Assembly (NCBI RefSeq): GCF_014349105.1
Contig: NZ_JACSJI010000006.1
Coordinates: 62,001 to 126,000, forward strand
Source of the DNA: Caulobacter sp. 17J80-11
GTDB lineage: Bacteria; Pseudomonadota; Alphaproteobacteria; Caulobacterales; Caulobacteraceae
Direction of reading: 5' to 3'
Length of the DNA: 64,000 nucleotides
Below are positions 18,738-28,554 of the stretch, piece after piece. A model generated the notes under the pieces. It did no database searches. It had not been told where the DNA came from and saw only the letters and a program-made list of their open reading frames with translations. How positions within the stretch are numbered: position 1 is the first letter of the stretch; the number at the start of each line of letters is the position of its first letter. Both the position numbers and the translations under genes were made by a program.

Positions 18738-18777
18738 TGCAGCATTCCGCTCGCAAGGGAGGGATATAAATGCTGCA
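18738..18777. promoter_or_regulatory. 9-bp inverted repeat upstream of the esterase gene
   Basis: TGCAGCATT (18738-18746) and its exact reverse complement AATGCTGCA (18769-18777) are separated by 22 bases. The element lies 42-82 bp upstream of the esterase start and includes the only AT-rich patch there (GATATAAA). It could be an operator or a leader hairpin. Confidence 0.35.
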
Positions 18778-18802
18778 GTGCGGCGTAAAACCCCGAGGGG
18801 CG

Positions 18803-18822
18803 AAAAACCGCCCGCTCGGGCG
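18803..18822 (-). terminator. Hairpin with T-run reading toward the esterase gene
   Basis: On the minus strand CGCCCG-AG-CGGGCG is followed by GTTTTT, the form of an intrinsic terminator. A second small stem, CCCCTCGGGG then TTTT, follows at 18791-18800. Together they would stop antisense transcripts from the hemerythrin side before the esterase gene. Confidence 0.4.
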
Positions 18823-18850
18823 CCCTTCGCTCAGGCGAGAATTCGTCGAC

Positions 18851-18875
18851 GGAACCGCGCCGGACGCGCGGCGTT
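18851..18875 (+). promoter_or_regulatory. EcfG/SigT-type stress promoter of the hemerythrin gene
   Basis: GGAAC (18851-18855), a 16-base spacer, then CGTT (18872-18875) matches the consensus for the alphaproteobacterial general stress sigma factor exactly. It sits about 30 bp before the ATG at 18906, with GGAG close to the start. Confidence 0.75.
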
Positions 18876-18905
18876 CACCGGGGTTCCCTATGGAGTACAC
18901 GCGTC

Positions 18906-19451
18906 ATGGCGGAACCGACGAAGCTGAACGCCCTGCAACTGCTCAGCGCTGATCACCGCAAGGTGGAGGCCCTGTTCGAAACCTTCGAAAAGGCCCGCGG
19001 GGCCGAGCGCAAGCACGCTCTGGCGCAACAAATCTGCACCGAGCTAAGGGTGCACGCCCTCATCGAGGAAGAGATTTTCTATCCGTCGCTGCGCGGCGAG
19101 GTCGATGAGGACATGTTGAACGAGGCTTATGTCGAGCACGACGCGGCTAAGGTGCTGATCAACCAGATCGAGGCGGCTACGCCGGACGACGACTACTTCG
19201 AGGCCAAGGTGACGGTCCTGCAGGAGGAAATCGCGCACCACGTCAGCGAGGAGGAGCGTCGTCACGGAAGCCTGTTCGCCCAGGCGCGTAAAGCGGGTCT
19301 CGACCTCGAGGCTCTGGGGGAGCGGATGAATGCGCGAAAGCTCGAGTTGACGGCCCTGGCCAAGCGCGGCGAGTTGCCCCCGGCACGGCCGACCACCTTT
19401 GGCGCGTCATCCCTGACGGGTGACGCCATGGCGGACGCGCGACGTCGTTAA
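18906..19451 (+). CDS. Hemerythrin HHE-domain protein
   Basis: This 181-residue, mostly helical protein has an HHE cation-binding domain in residues about 10-140. Candidate di-iron ligands are H17 (DHRKVE), H50 and E54 (HALIEEE), H78 (EHD), and H112 and E116 (HHVSEEE), spaced as in the four-helix bundle. Such proteins bind oxygen, nitric oxide or iron and often act in oxidative or nitrosative stress. The acidic, soluble sequence has no signal peptide. A perfect EcfG-type promoter precedes it and a catalase gene follows, so a general stress role is likely. Confidence 0.9.
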   Translation: MAEPTKLNALQLLSADHRKVEALFETFEKARGAERKHALAQQICTELRVHALIEEEIFYPSLRGEVDEDMLNEAYVEHDAAKVLINQIEAATPDDDYFEAKVTVLQEEIAHHVSEEERRHGSLFAQARKAGLDLEALGERMNARKLELTALAKRGELPPARPTTFGASSLTGDAMADARRR

Positions 19452-19461
19452 TCAGCCTCGA

Positions 19462-19521
19462 CGAGCCGCCCGCCACCTTCTCCGCCTCGCTGGAGCCGGG
19501 TGCCCCCTACCGGGCGGCTCG
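19462..19521 (+). terminator. Long-stem inverted repeat after the hemerythrin gene
   Basis: CGAGCCGCCCG (19462-19472) pairs perfectly with CGGGCGGCTCG (19511-19521) around a 38-base loop. It starts 11 bases after the hemerythrin stop. No T-run follows, so it may be a 3'-end or processing structure. Confidence 0.35.
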
Positions 19522-19622
19522 ACCGCCTCGAGCGTCTGACCGAAATTTCGCCCCGCCTGGACCTAACCCTCCGCTCACAGGTTCGCCGTCCCGCAGTCCT
19601 TGTAAGCGCGTGGGAGCGAAAT

Positions 19623-21776
<2,154 letters not shown>

Positions 21777-21778
21777 GG

Positions 21779-21801
21779 GCGCCTCCGTCAAGGGGGGCGC
21801 C
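21779..21801 (+). terminator. Weak hairpin after the catalase gene
   Basis: GGCGCC (21779-21784) and GGCGCC (21796-21801), self-complementary hexamers, can form a 6-bp stem with an 11-base loop just after the catalase stop. There is no T-run. Confidence 0.3.
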
Positions 21802-21912
21802 GTACTCGCGGTGCGCGCCGGTCCGGCCGGCCTCGCAAGCTTCCCGGCGCTAGGCCGATGGTTCTAAGCCCCTGAGTTCACTGAGTGTCCCCTGGATTGG
21901 CGGTCTAGAGGT

Positions 21913-21935
21913 CCCCGTTCGAGCCGGGGAGGCGG
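21913..21935 (+). repeat. tRNA 3'-end-like repeat, copy 2
   Basis: These 23 bases are identical to 17399-17421: T-arm-like CCCCG-TTCGAGC-CGGGG plus AGGCGG, here followed by CGCCA. No intact tRNA surrounds it. It lies in the 335-bp gap between the catalase and SIMPL-domain genes, which otherwise shows only the weak hairpin after catalase. Confidence 0.55.
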
Positions 21936-22111
21936 CGCCATCGCAGGGTCGCCCCTGACCTGAGGCCCGCGGCTGACGGCCCCGGTGGCTGTCTCCCTTC
22001 CGCTACAGCCGTCGGCTGTCCGGCCGGCTTGGTCGCAGGGCGCGCCCGCGCAGCTTTACGGCGAAGCTTCGCCACGCCAGACTTTTTCCGCAAAAGCAGG
22101 GGAGGGGCGCC

Positions 22112-22999
22112 ATGTCCCGCGGAATGTTGAGGGCCGCGCTCGCGGTCGGCGTGACGACGAGTGTGCTTGCGGCCTGGTCGATCGCCGCGGCCCAGACGCC
22201 GCCGGCCCAGATGGGCGCGCGTTACGTCCCGGCGCCGTGGTGGATGCAGGAGCCGGTGATCGCCTCGATCGGCCTGGTGCGCACCGAGCTTCCGGCCAAC
22301 CGGGCGTCCTTCTCGGCCCAGTTCCAGGCGGTCGAGCGCACGTCCGCCGCGGCCCAGCAGGCGGCCGCCGCCAAGGTCCGCGAGATCGACGCGGCGCTGC
22401 GGTCTTACGGCGCCGACAAGGTGCGGATCGAGACCACCCTGTCGACGCGGCCGCTCTACGAGCAGTATCGCGACAAGGACGGCAACATTCTGGAGAACCA
22501 GCGGGCCGACAAGATCGACCGCTTTGAGGTCTCCGCCAGCCTGCGCATCGACGTCCGCGACATGGCGGTGCTGGAGCGGGCGTACGCGGCCGTGCAGGCC
22601 GCCCAGCCGACCAGCGTCGGCCCCGTCGGCTTCCGGCTGGAGCCGGACAACGAGGTCAGGACCTGGCTGTCCAAGGAGGCGGTCAAGGACGCCGCTCGCC
22701 GGGCCACGCTGGCGGCCGACGCGGCCGGGTCCAAGCTGGGACGTGTGAAGGTGATCGATCCGACCGGCCGGGCCTGCCAGACCGACGTGCTGGCCGGCTG
22801 GCCCAGCTACGGCTCCGGCGGCGCGCCGGTCGACGTCGCCTACGACGGGCCCGCCATGGCCTCGCCGCCGCCGCCGCCTCCGCCGCCGCCTGCGCCCATG
22901 TCGGCGCGCGGCGGCCAGGCCGAGCCCATGCAGTTCACCCTGCAGCCGCCGCGTCAGTGGCTGCAGGAGGAAGCCTGCGTGGTTTACGGGCTGATGTGA
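22112..22999 (+). CDS. SIMPL-domain (DUF541) periplasmic protein
   Basis: This 295-residue protein has an N-terminal signal peptide (hydrophobic residues about 8-26, cleavage after AAA). A SIMPL/DUF541 domain spans residues about 50-230; it includes the R-x-E-T-T-L-S-T-R-P-L-Y-E segment and a helix rich in alanine. A stretch of nine prolines at about residues 252-260 precedes the C-terminal tail. SIMPL proteins are periplasmic and associated with stress or envelope functions, but the biochemical role is unclear. The GGGGAGGGG Shine-Dalgarno fixes ATG 22112. It converges on the metX-metB gene across a strong hairpin. Confidence 0.85.
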   Translation: MSRGMLRAALAVGVTTSVLAAWSIAAAQTPPAQMGARYVPAPWWMQEPVIASIGLVRTELPANRASFSAQFQAVERTSAAAQQAAAAKVREIDAALRSYGADKVRIETTLSTRPLYEQYRDKDGNILENQRADKIDRFEVSASLRIDVRDMAVLERAYAAVQAAQPTSVGPVGFRLEPDNEVRTWLSKEAVKDAARRATLAADAAGSKLGRVKVIDPTGRACQTDVLAGWPSYGSGGAPVDVAYDGPAMASPPPPPPPPPAPMSARGGQAEPMQFTLQPPRQWLQEEACVVYGLM

Positions 23000-23006
23000 G
23001 GACGCC

Positions 23007-25193
23007 TCAGGCCGCGGGCGACAGTTCCGCGGCCTGGGCCTGCTCCACGAGCGCGTCCAGGGCCCCGATCAGGTCGCGGACCAGATCGTCCTCGTGCTCC
23101 AGCCCGACCGAGACGCGAAGCAAGGAGTCGCCGATGCCGGCGCGGCGACGCGCGTCCGGATCCATGGCCGCATGGGTCATGGTGGCCGGGTGGGCGATCA
23201 GGCTCTCCACCCCGCCCAGCGACTCCGCCAGGGTGAAGACGCTGACGCCTTCGACGAGACGGCGCACGTCGTCGACGCCGCCGGCCAGCTCGAAGCTCAG
23301 CATGGCCCCGAAGCCGGACTGCTGGCGCTTGGCGATCTCGTGGCCCGGATGGCCGGGCAGGCCGGGATAGTGCACCGCGCGCACGGCCGGATGGACGGCC
23401 AGGGCCTCGGCCAGCTTCTGGGCGGTGACCTGCTGGCGCTCGACCCGCGCGAACAGGGTGCGCACGCCGCGGAGCGTCAGGTAAGCGTCGAACGGCGAGC
23501 CGGTCACGCCCAGGCAGTTGGCCCACCAGGTCAGGCGCTGGACGTCGTCCGGATCGGCCGCCACGACCGCGCCGCCGACCACGTCGGAGTGACCGTTCAC
23601 GTACTTGGTGGTGGAGTGGATCACGAGGTCCGCGCCCAGCCGGATCGGCTGCTGCAGGGCCGGCGACAGGAAGGTGTTGTCGACCGCGACCTTGGCTCCG
23701 ACCGCCTTGGCCTTGCGGCAGACCTCGGCGATGTCGACCAGGCGCATCAGCGGGTTGGACGGGCTTTCGATCAGCACCAGTTTCGGCCGTAGCGCCAGGG
23801 CGGCGTCCAGGGCCGCCGCGTCGGTCTGGTCGACGAACTCGACCTGGAAATGGCCCTTGCGCTGGCGGGCGCAGAGCAGGCGGTGGGTGCCGCCGTAGCA
23901 GTCATGCGGGGCCAGCAGCAGGTCGCCGGGCTCCAACTCGTGCAGCGCCAGGTCGACGGCGGCCATGCCGGTGGCGACCACCACCGCGCCGGCGCCGCCC
24001 TCGAGCTCCGCCAGGGTCTCGCCCAGCAGGTCGCGGGTGGGGTTGCCCGAGCGGGTGTAGTCGTAGCGCCGCTTCTGGTCGAAGCCGGCGAAGCTGTAAT
24101 TGCTGGACAGGTGCAGCGGCGGCATCACCGAGCCGAACGCCGGATCGCGATCGACGCCGGAGCGCGCCGCGGCGGTACAGGGGTGGATCGGCTGGGACAC
24201 GGCGGACTCCTGGGAGGCGGGAATGACGGCGGGGGAGGGCGCTGCGCCCTCGGCGAAGAAGCGGCGGAGGACGGAGGCGACCGCGTCGTCCTCCTTCAGG
24301 AAGGCGTCGTGGCCGTAGAGCGAGGGGCGCACGACCAGATCGGTCAGGGCGGGCAGGCGCCGCGCCAGGTCCTGCATGTCGGCCAGCGGCACCAGCCGGT
24401 CGGTGTCGAAGGCCAGCAGGGTGGTGGGCGCGACGACCGCCTCGGGGCGCACCCGGTGGCGGTCCATGCTGTCGGACAGGGCGATCCAGCGCGCCTCGGC
24501 CATCAGCTCGGGATAGGCCCGGCCCCGCGCGATCAGGTAGTCGCAGACCGGGTAGGCGCCGCCGGCCTCGGCCGGGGCCTCGCCGGCGAAGCGCTGCGCG
24601 AACTCGTCTGGCGTGCGGTAGGTGGTCATGGCCAGCTCGCGGGCCAGGGCGATGCCGTCGGCCGGGCGGCCGACTTCGCGGGCGAAGGCCAGGATGCGGC
24701 GCTGAATGCCGCGCCAGGCAGTGGCCATCGGGTGGGCCCGGTGGGCGGCGGAGATCACCAGCAGCCGTTCCAGCCGTTCGGGAAACCGCTCGGCGAAGGC
24801 CAGGCCGACCATGCCGCCGTAGGATGCGCCGACCCAGGCCGCCGCGCGTTCAACGCCGGCGGCGTCCAAGGCCAGGGCCAGCAGGCGGGCCTGGTCGCCG
24901 GTCGTCAGCGTCGGCGGCGTGCTCGCGCCTTCCGGGACGAAGTCGAAGCCCAGCACCTGCAGGCGCTCGAGATCGACCGGGCCGCCGGGGCGCACCACCT
25001 GCGGCCACCAGTCGGCCGCGTCGCGGCCGCTGGACACGCCGCCGGCGACGACCACGACGGGGGCGCCCGCCCGACCCTGCAGCCGGGCGCGGATATGCGT
25101 CTGCTCCAGCCGGCCGCCGGCCTCCAGCCGGAAGCTGTCGGGGATGGCGACTTCGAAGTCGCGTGCGCCGGTTTGTTCGTTCGCCGAAGTCAT
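23007..25193 (-). CDS. metX-metB: MetX-MetB fusion: homoserine O-acyltransferase / cystathionine gamma-synthase
   Basis: This 728-residue protein starts at ATG 25193 (upstream GGAGGCGGAAGAAGG). Residues about 1-325 form a MetX-type alpha/beta hydrolase that acylates homoserine: nucleophile S124 in GASYGGM, D265 in FDTDRLVP, H295 in YGHDAF. After a linker, residues about 345-725 match cystathionine gamma-synthase closely: VMPPLHLSSNYSF, ARSG-like YDYTRSGNPTRD, APHDCYGG, and PLP lysine K530 in HSTTKYVNGH. One polypeptide would thus make the acylated homoserine and use it with cysteine. Whether the acyl donor is acetyl- or succinyl-CoA is not decided here. A SAM-I riboswitch precedes it, and metL is divergent. 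Confidence 0.92.
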   Translation of the reverse strand: MTSANEQTGARDFEVAIPDSFRLEAGGRLEQTHIRARLQGRAGAPVVVVAGGVSSGRDAADWWPQVVRPGGPVDLERLQVLGFDFVPEGASTPPTLTTGDQARLLALALDAAGVERAAAWVGASYGGMVGLAFAERFPERLERLLVISAAHRAHPMATAWRGIQRRILAFAREVGRPADGIALARELAMTTYRTPDEFAQRFAGEAPAEAGGAYPVCDYLIARGRAYPELMAEARWIALSDSMDRHRVRPEAVVAPTTLLAFDTDRLVPLADMQDLARRLPALTDLVVRPSLYGHDAFLKEDDAVASVLRRFFAEGAAPSPAVIPASQESAVSQPIHPCTAAARSGVDRDPAFGSVMPPLHLSSNYSFAGFDQKRRYDYTRSGNPTRDLLGETLAELEGGAGAVVVATGMAAVDLALHELEPGDLLLAPHDCYGGTHRLLCARQRKGHFQVEFVDQTDAAALDAALALRPKLVLIESPSNPLMRLVDIAEVCRKAKAVGAKVAVDNTFLSPALQQPIRLGADLVIHSTTKYVNGHSDVVGGAVVAADPDDVQRLTWWANCLGVTGSPFDAYLTLRGVRTLFARVERQQVTAQKLAEALAVHPAVRAVHYPGLPGHPGHEIAKRQQSGFGAMLSFELAGGVDDVRRLVEGVSVFTLAESLGGVESLIAHPATMTHAAMDPDARRRAGIGDSLLRVSVGLEHEDDLVRDLIGALDALVEQAQAAELSPAA
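23008..23036. terminator. Hairpin at the convergent SIMPL / metX-metB junction
   Basis: CAGGCCGCGG (23008-23017) and CCGCGGCCTG (23027-23036) form a perfect 10-bp stem with a 9-base loop, nine bases past the SIMPL stop and inside the last codons of metX-metB. It is a likely transcript end for the upstream gene. Confidence 0.5.
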
Positions 25194-25201
25194 CGGCCTT
25201 C

Positions 25202-25259
25202 TTCCGCCTCCCACTCAGGAGAGCTCCGGCGGAAACGAAAGACCGTGAAGCGCGCACGG
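25202..25259 (-). promoter_or_regulatory. Candidate expression platform of the SAM riboswitch
   Basis: Two alternative structures lie between the aptamer and the metX-metB start. On the minus strand CCGTG and CACGG (25259-25243) form a short stem followed by the T-rich TCTTTCGTTT, terminator-like. TTCCGCC and GGCGGAA (arms 25228-25234 and 25202-25208) form a 7-bp stem that would mask the ribosome-binding site. Which one operates is not decided by the sequence. Confidence 0.45.
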
Positions 25260-25280
25260 CCCTTGGGCGGCATGCGCTCC

Positions 25281-25385
25281 ACTCATCTGTCGCGGACCTG
25301 AGGTCCCCGCAGGAGTTGGCACCTTGCGCGAAGCGCAGGTTGCCCCGGCGTCAAAGGGCCTGTCCCTCAGCCGGTCTCGATGAGT
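25281..25385 (-). ncRNA. SAM-I (S-box) riboswitch
   Basis: The minus strand carries the S-box core in order: P1 arm ACTCATC, GAG, the conserved GAGGGACAGGCCC segment, GACGCCGGGGCAACC, a small stem with a CGCTTCGCG loop, AAGGTGCCAACTCCTGC, and GACAGATGAGT closing P1 with seven perfect pairs. These conserved blocks are diagnostic of the SAM-I class. It lies 88 bases upstream of the metX-metB start and should lower expression when S-adenosylmethionine is high. Confidence 0.93.
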
Positions 25386-25391
25386 GAGTTC

Positions 25392-25421
25392 ATGCTGCGG
25401 CGCGGCGACCGACTTCGTCAA
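25392..25421 (-). promoter_or_regulatory. Promoter of the riboswitch / metX-metB transcript
   Basis: On the minus strand TTGACG (25421-25416), an 18-base spacer and CAGCAT (25397-25392) place transcription start about at the first base of the riboswitch P1 helix. TTGACG is the usual -35 of Caulobacter housekeeping promoters; the -10 match is weaker. Confidence 0.5.
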
Positions 25422-25447
25422 GCGGGAAAAATTTTGCGCCGAGGGCC

Positions 25448-25482
25448 TTGACGATCGGATCGGCTTGCGTCGTTCCTAGAGA
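25448..25482 (+). promoter_or_regulatory. metL: Possible metL promoter
   Basis: TTGACG at 25448-25453 is followed 21 bases later by CCTAGAGA, which partly matches the Caulobacter -10 GCTANAWC. Spacing is not ideal. The rest of the 25,422-25,639 gap shows nothing else certain. Confidence 0.3.
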
Positions 25483-25639
25483 CGCGCCGATTTGATCATC
25501 AGCTTGCGGGCGCGGTAGAAATGCAGCTAAAGCGGGATGTGCGGCGCGTGAAATCGCGCCTGCACTCTGGCTCGACAGCTATTTCTCCGTCATCGCAGTT
25601 GGATTTGTTTGCGGCGCGCCGGCCTGTTGGAGCGCTGTC

Positions 25640-27352
25640 GTGACCAAACCTGTGATCGTCCTGAAATTCGGCGGATCTGTTCTTCGTGGCGAAGAATCCG
25701 TCGCGTCGGCCGTTTCCGAAATCTACCGCTACGTCCGCCAGGGCAGCGCCGTCGTGGCCGTGGTGTCGGCCTTCCACGGTGAGACGGATCGGCTGCTGCG
25801 CCACGCGGCGACCTACGGCGCCGCACAACGCGGCCGGGCCACGCCCTACCTGGTGGCGCTTGGCGAGACGCGGTCGGCGGCGCTGCTTGCGCTGGCGGCC
25901 GAGCGCGTCGGCCTGCAGACCCGCCTGCGGCCCCCGCACGAGATCGGCCTGCGGGCCGGCGGCGACCGGCATGACGCCTCGCCGGTCGACGTGGACACGG
26001 ATCGCCTGCGCCGCGACCTCGACGAGGCCGACGTGGTCGTGGTCCCGGGCTTCGTCGCGGTCGGCGAGCACGGCGAGACGGTGCTGCTGGGGCGCGGCGG
26101 CACCGACCTCAGCGCCGTGTTCCTGGCCGCGCGGCTGGGGGCGCGGGTGCGCCTGCTGAAGGACGTGGACGGGGTCTACGACCGCGACCCGGCGCTGAAC
26201 CGGGCCGGGGCGCGCCCGTTCGCCCGCATCACCTGGGCCGAGGCCGAGCGGCTGGCCCATCCCCTAGTGCAGGACAAGGCGGTGCGCCTGGCTGCGGCCG
26301 TCGAGTTGCCGATCGAGGTGGCGGCGCTTGGAGCGGCCTACGAGACGGTGATCGGGCCCGACACCGCCGTGCGCATCGCCGCCCCGCCGGCGGGCGAGGC
26401 CTTGCGGGTGGCGCTGCTGGGCTGCGGGGTGGTCGGCGGCGGCGTGCTGGAGCGGCTGCTGGACGATCCGGAGCGGTTCGAGCCGGTGGCCGTGCTGGTC
26501 CGAGACGTCGGGCGGCGCGCCTGGCACCGGGCCGGCGGCCTGTTCACCGACGAGGTGGAGGAACTGGCGAGCGCCGACGCCGACGTGCTGGTCGACACCG
26601 GCTGCGGGCTGGAGCCGAGCTCGGACCTGATCGAGGCGTACCTCGCCCGCGGCGGCGCCGTCGTCAGCGCCAACAAACAGGCGGTCAACGCCGCACGGAC
26701 CCGTTTCGCCGCAGCCATAGGGGCCGGCGGCGGACGGCTGCTGCACTCGGCGGCCGTCGGCGGCGGCGCGCCCTTCCTCGAGGCCGCCGCGCGATGTCGT
26801 CCCGACGGCGTCGTCGGGATTGAGGGCGTGGTCAACGGCACCTGCAACTTCGTGCTGGAGCGCCTGGCCGAGGGCCTGACGCTGGACGCGGCCGTGCACG
26901 CCGCCACCCGCGCGGGCTTCGCTGAGGCCGATCCGTCGGCCGACCTGGAAGGGCGTGACGCGGCCGCGAAGCTGGAGCTGCTGGCCCGCGCCGCGGCGCC
27001 TGACGCGCCGTTCGTGTTCAAGGGCGCCGACGTGCTCGACGCCAGCGTCACGACGCCGGCGCAGGGGCGCCTGAAACAGGTCGCCCGCGCCGTGCTCGGG
27101 CCGCACGGCTGGACCGGCGAGGTTCGCCTGGTCGCCTTGCTCGATAGCGATTTCCTGGCCGGAGCGGAGGCGGAGGAGAACCGCCTGCGCCTGACCCTGG
27201 CCGACGGCCGGCAGGTGCACACGGCCGGCAAGGGCGCCGGCCGCTGGCCTACGGTTGAGGCGGTGATGGCCGACCTCTACGACCTGCGCCGCGAGGGCCG
27301 CGCCGCCGCCGTCAGCCGAACGGCGCCTCGAGCGAAGGCGACGGCTGGGTGA
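25640..27352 (+). CDS. metL: Bifunctional aspartokinase / homoserine dehydrogenase without ACT domains
   Basis: This 570-residue fusion starts at GTG 25640, with GGAG eight bases upstream. The aspartate kinase part (residues about 5-245) has KFGGS at 9-13 and LLKDVDGVYDRDP. The homoserine dehydrogenase begins with a Rossmann motif GCGVVGGG near residue 261 and continues with NKQAVN, VNGTCNF and the catalytic-lysine segment GRDAAAKLELL. It supplies homoserine for methionine, and possibly threonine. Enterobacterial ThrA/MetL proteins have about 810 residues with an ACT-type linker; here the kinase leads directly into the dehydrogenase, so allosteric inhibition by threonine or lysine through ACT domains is not expected. 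It is divergent from metX-metB. Its 3' end overlaps the convergent peptidase gene by 41 bp. Confidence 0.93.
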   Translation: MTKPVIVLKFGGSVLRGEESVASAVSEIYRYVRQGSAVVAVVSAFHGETDRLLRHAATYGAAQRGRATPYLVALGETRSAALLALAAERVGLQTRLRPPHEIGLRAGGDRHDASPVDVDTDRLRRDLDEADVVVVPGFVAVGEHGETVLLGRGGTDLSAVFLAARLGARVRLLKDVDGVYDRDPALNRAGARPFARITWAEAERLAHPLVQDKAVRLAAAVELPIEVAALGAAYETVIGPDTAVRIAAPPAGEALRVALLGCGVVGGGVLERLLDDPERFEPVAVLVRDVGRRAWHRAGGLFTDEVEELASADADVLVDTGCGLEPSSDLIEAYLARGGAVVSANKQAVNAARTRFAAAIGAGGGRLLHSAAVGGGAPFLEAAARCRPDGVVGIEGVVNGTCNFVLERLAEGLTLDAAVHAATRAGFAEADPSADLEGRDAAAKLELLARAAAPDAPFVFKGADVLDASVTTPAQGRLKQVARAVLGPHGWTGEVRLVALLDSDFLAGAEAEENRLRLTLADGRQVHTAGKGAGRWPTVEAVMADLYDLRREGRAAAVSRTAPRAKATAG

Positions 27353-28514
27353 ACCAGGCCGCCCCGTCCTCGGTGACGTGGAAGTGGTCTTCCAGGCGCA
27401 CGCCGAACTGGCCCGGCACCACGATCATCGGCTCGTTGGAGAAGCACATGCCGGGCGCGAGCGGGGTCTTGTCGCCGCGCACCAGATAGGCCGGCTCGTG
27501 GATGCTGAGGCCGATGCCGTGGCCGGTGCGGTGCGGCAGGCCCGGCAGCTTGTAGTCGGGGCCGAAGCCGTTCGCCTCCAGCACCCTGCGGGCGGCGTCG
27601 TCGACCGCCTCGCAGGCCACGCCCGGGCGCACGGCGTCGAACGCCGCCAGCTGGGCCTCGCGCTTGATCCGCCAGACCCGGGCCAGCGCCTCGGTCGGTT
27701 CGCCGAACACGTAGGTGCGGGTGATGTCGGAGTTGTAGCCGTCGACCTGGCAGCCGGTGTCGATCAGCACCAGGTCGCCTTCCTTCAGCACCTGCTCGCC
27801 CGGCACGCCGTGCGGATAGCTGGTCGCCTCGGCGAATTGCACGGCGCAGAAGGTGTTGCCGCCGTCCGCGCCCATGGCCCGGTGGGCGGCGTCGATGAAG
27901 CGGCGCACGTCGCCGGTGGTGACGCCCGGCGCCAGCATCAGGGCCGCGCGGCGCTGGGCCTCCAGGGTCATGGCCTTGGCCTGAGACAGCAGGGCCAGCT
28001 CGGCCGGCGACTTGATCATCCGGCAGCCGTCGATCACCGGCGCGCCGTCCACCAGCTCGACGCCGGCCGCCGCCTTGCGCAGGCCGTCGAAGGCGAAGAA
28101 GGGCAGGGCGGGGTCGATCGCCAGCGTGCGCGCGCCCTTGTCGGCCAGGGTCTGGGCGACCAGGCGATAGGGGCTCTCGTGCTCCTCCCAGGTGCGGATC
28201 TCGGCCGAGATCCCGAGCGAGGCCTCCAGCGAGCCCAGTTCGAAGGTCGGGCAGATCATCACCGGGTCGCCGTGGCGCGGCAGGACCATCGCCACCAGCC
28301 GCTCGGTCGCGCCCCAGGCCATGCCGGCGAAATAGCGCAGGCTGGCCCCGGCGTTGACGATCAGGGCGTCGGCGCCGATCGTCGTCATCAGCGCGCGGGC
28401 GCGCTCCATCCGCCGCTCGCGCTCGGCCGCATCGATGCGCGGGGCCGGCGCGGCCCAGCGGCCCAGTCCAGCCAGTTCACGCTCCGCCGTTGAGCCGCCG
28501 ACGCCTTTGGTCAT
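27312..28514 (-). CDS. M24-family Xaa-Pro peptidase
   Basis: This 400-residue metallopeptidase has a creatinase-like N-terminal domain and a C-terminal pita-bread fold. Metal ligands typical of M24 are visible: D252 in LIDTG, D263 in NSDITRT, H332 in GHGIG, and the two glutamates in SNEPM and VRLEDH. It probably cleaves Xaa-Pro bonds in peptides as a dinuclear-metal aminopeptidase or dipeptidase in the cytoplasm. Start ATG 28514 follows GGGAAGGCG. The last 41 bp overlap metL convergently. Confidence 0.9.
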   Translation of the reverse strand: MTKGVGGSTAERELAGLGRWAAPAPRIDAAERERRMERARALMTTIGADALIVNAGASLRYFAGMAWGATERLVAMVLPRHGDPVMICPTFELGSLEASLGISAEIRTWEEHESPYRLVAQTLADKGARTLAIDPALPFFAFDGLRKAAAGVELVDGAPVIDGCRMIKSPAELALLSQAKAMTLEAQRRAALMLAPGVTTGDVRRFIDAAHRAMGADGGNTFCAVQFAEATSYPHGVPGEQVLKEGDLVLIDTGCQVDGYNSDITRTYVFGEPTEALARVWRIKREAQLAAFDAVRPGVACEAVDDAARRVLEANGFGPDYKLPGLPHRTGHGIGLSIHEPAYLVRGDKTPLAPGMCFSNEPMIVVPGQFGVRLEDHFHVTEDGAAWFTQPSPSLEAPFG

Positions 28515-28554
28515 GGTACGCCTTCCCGATCGAGGTCGGCGCTATCGGGCCTGT

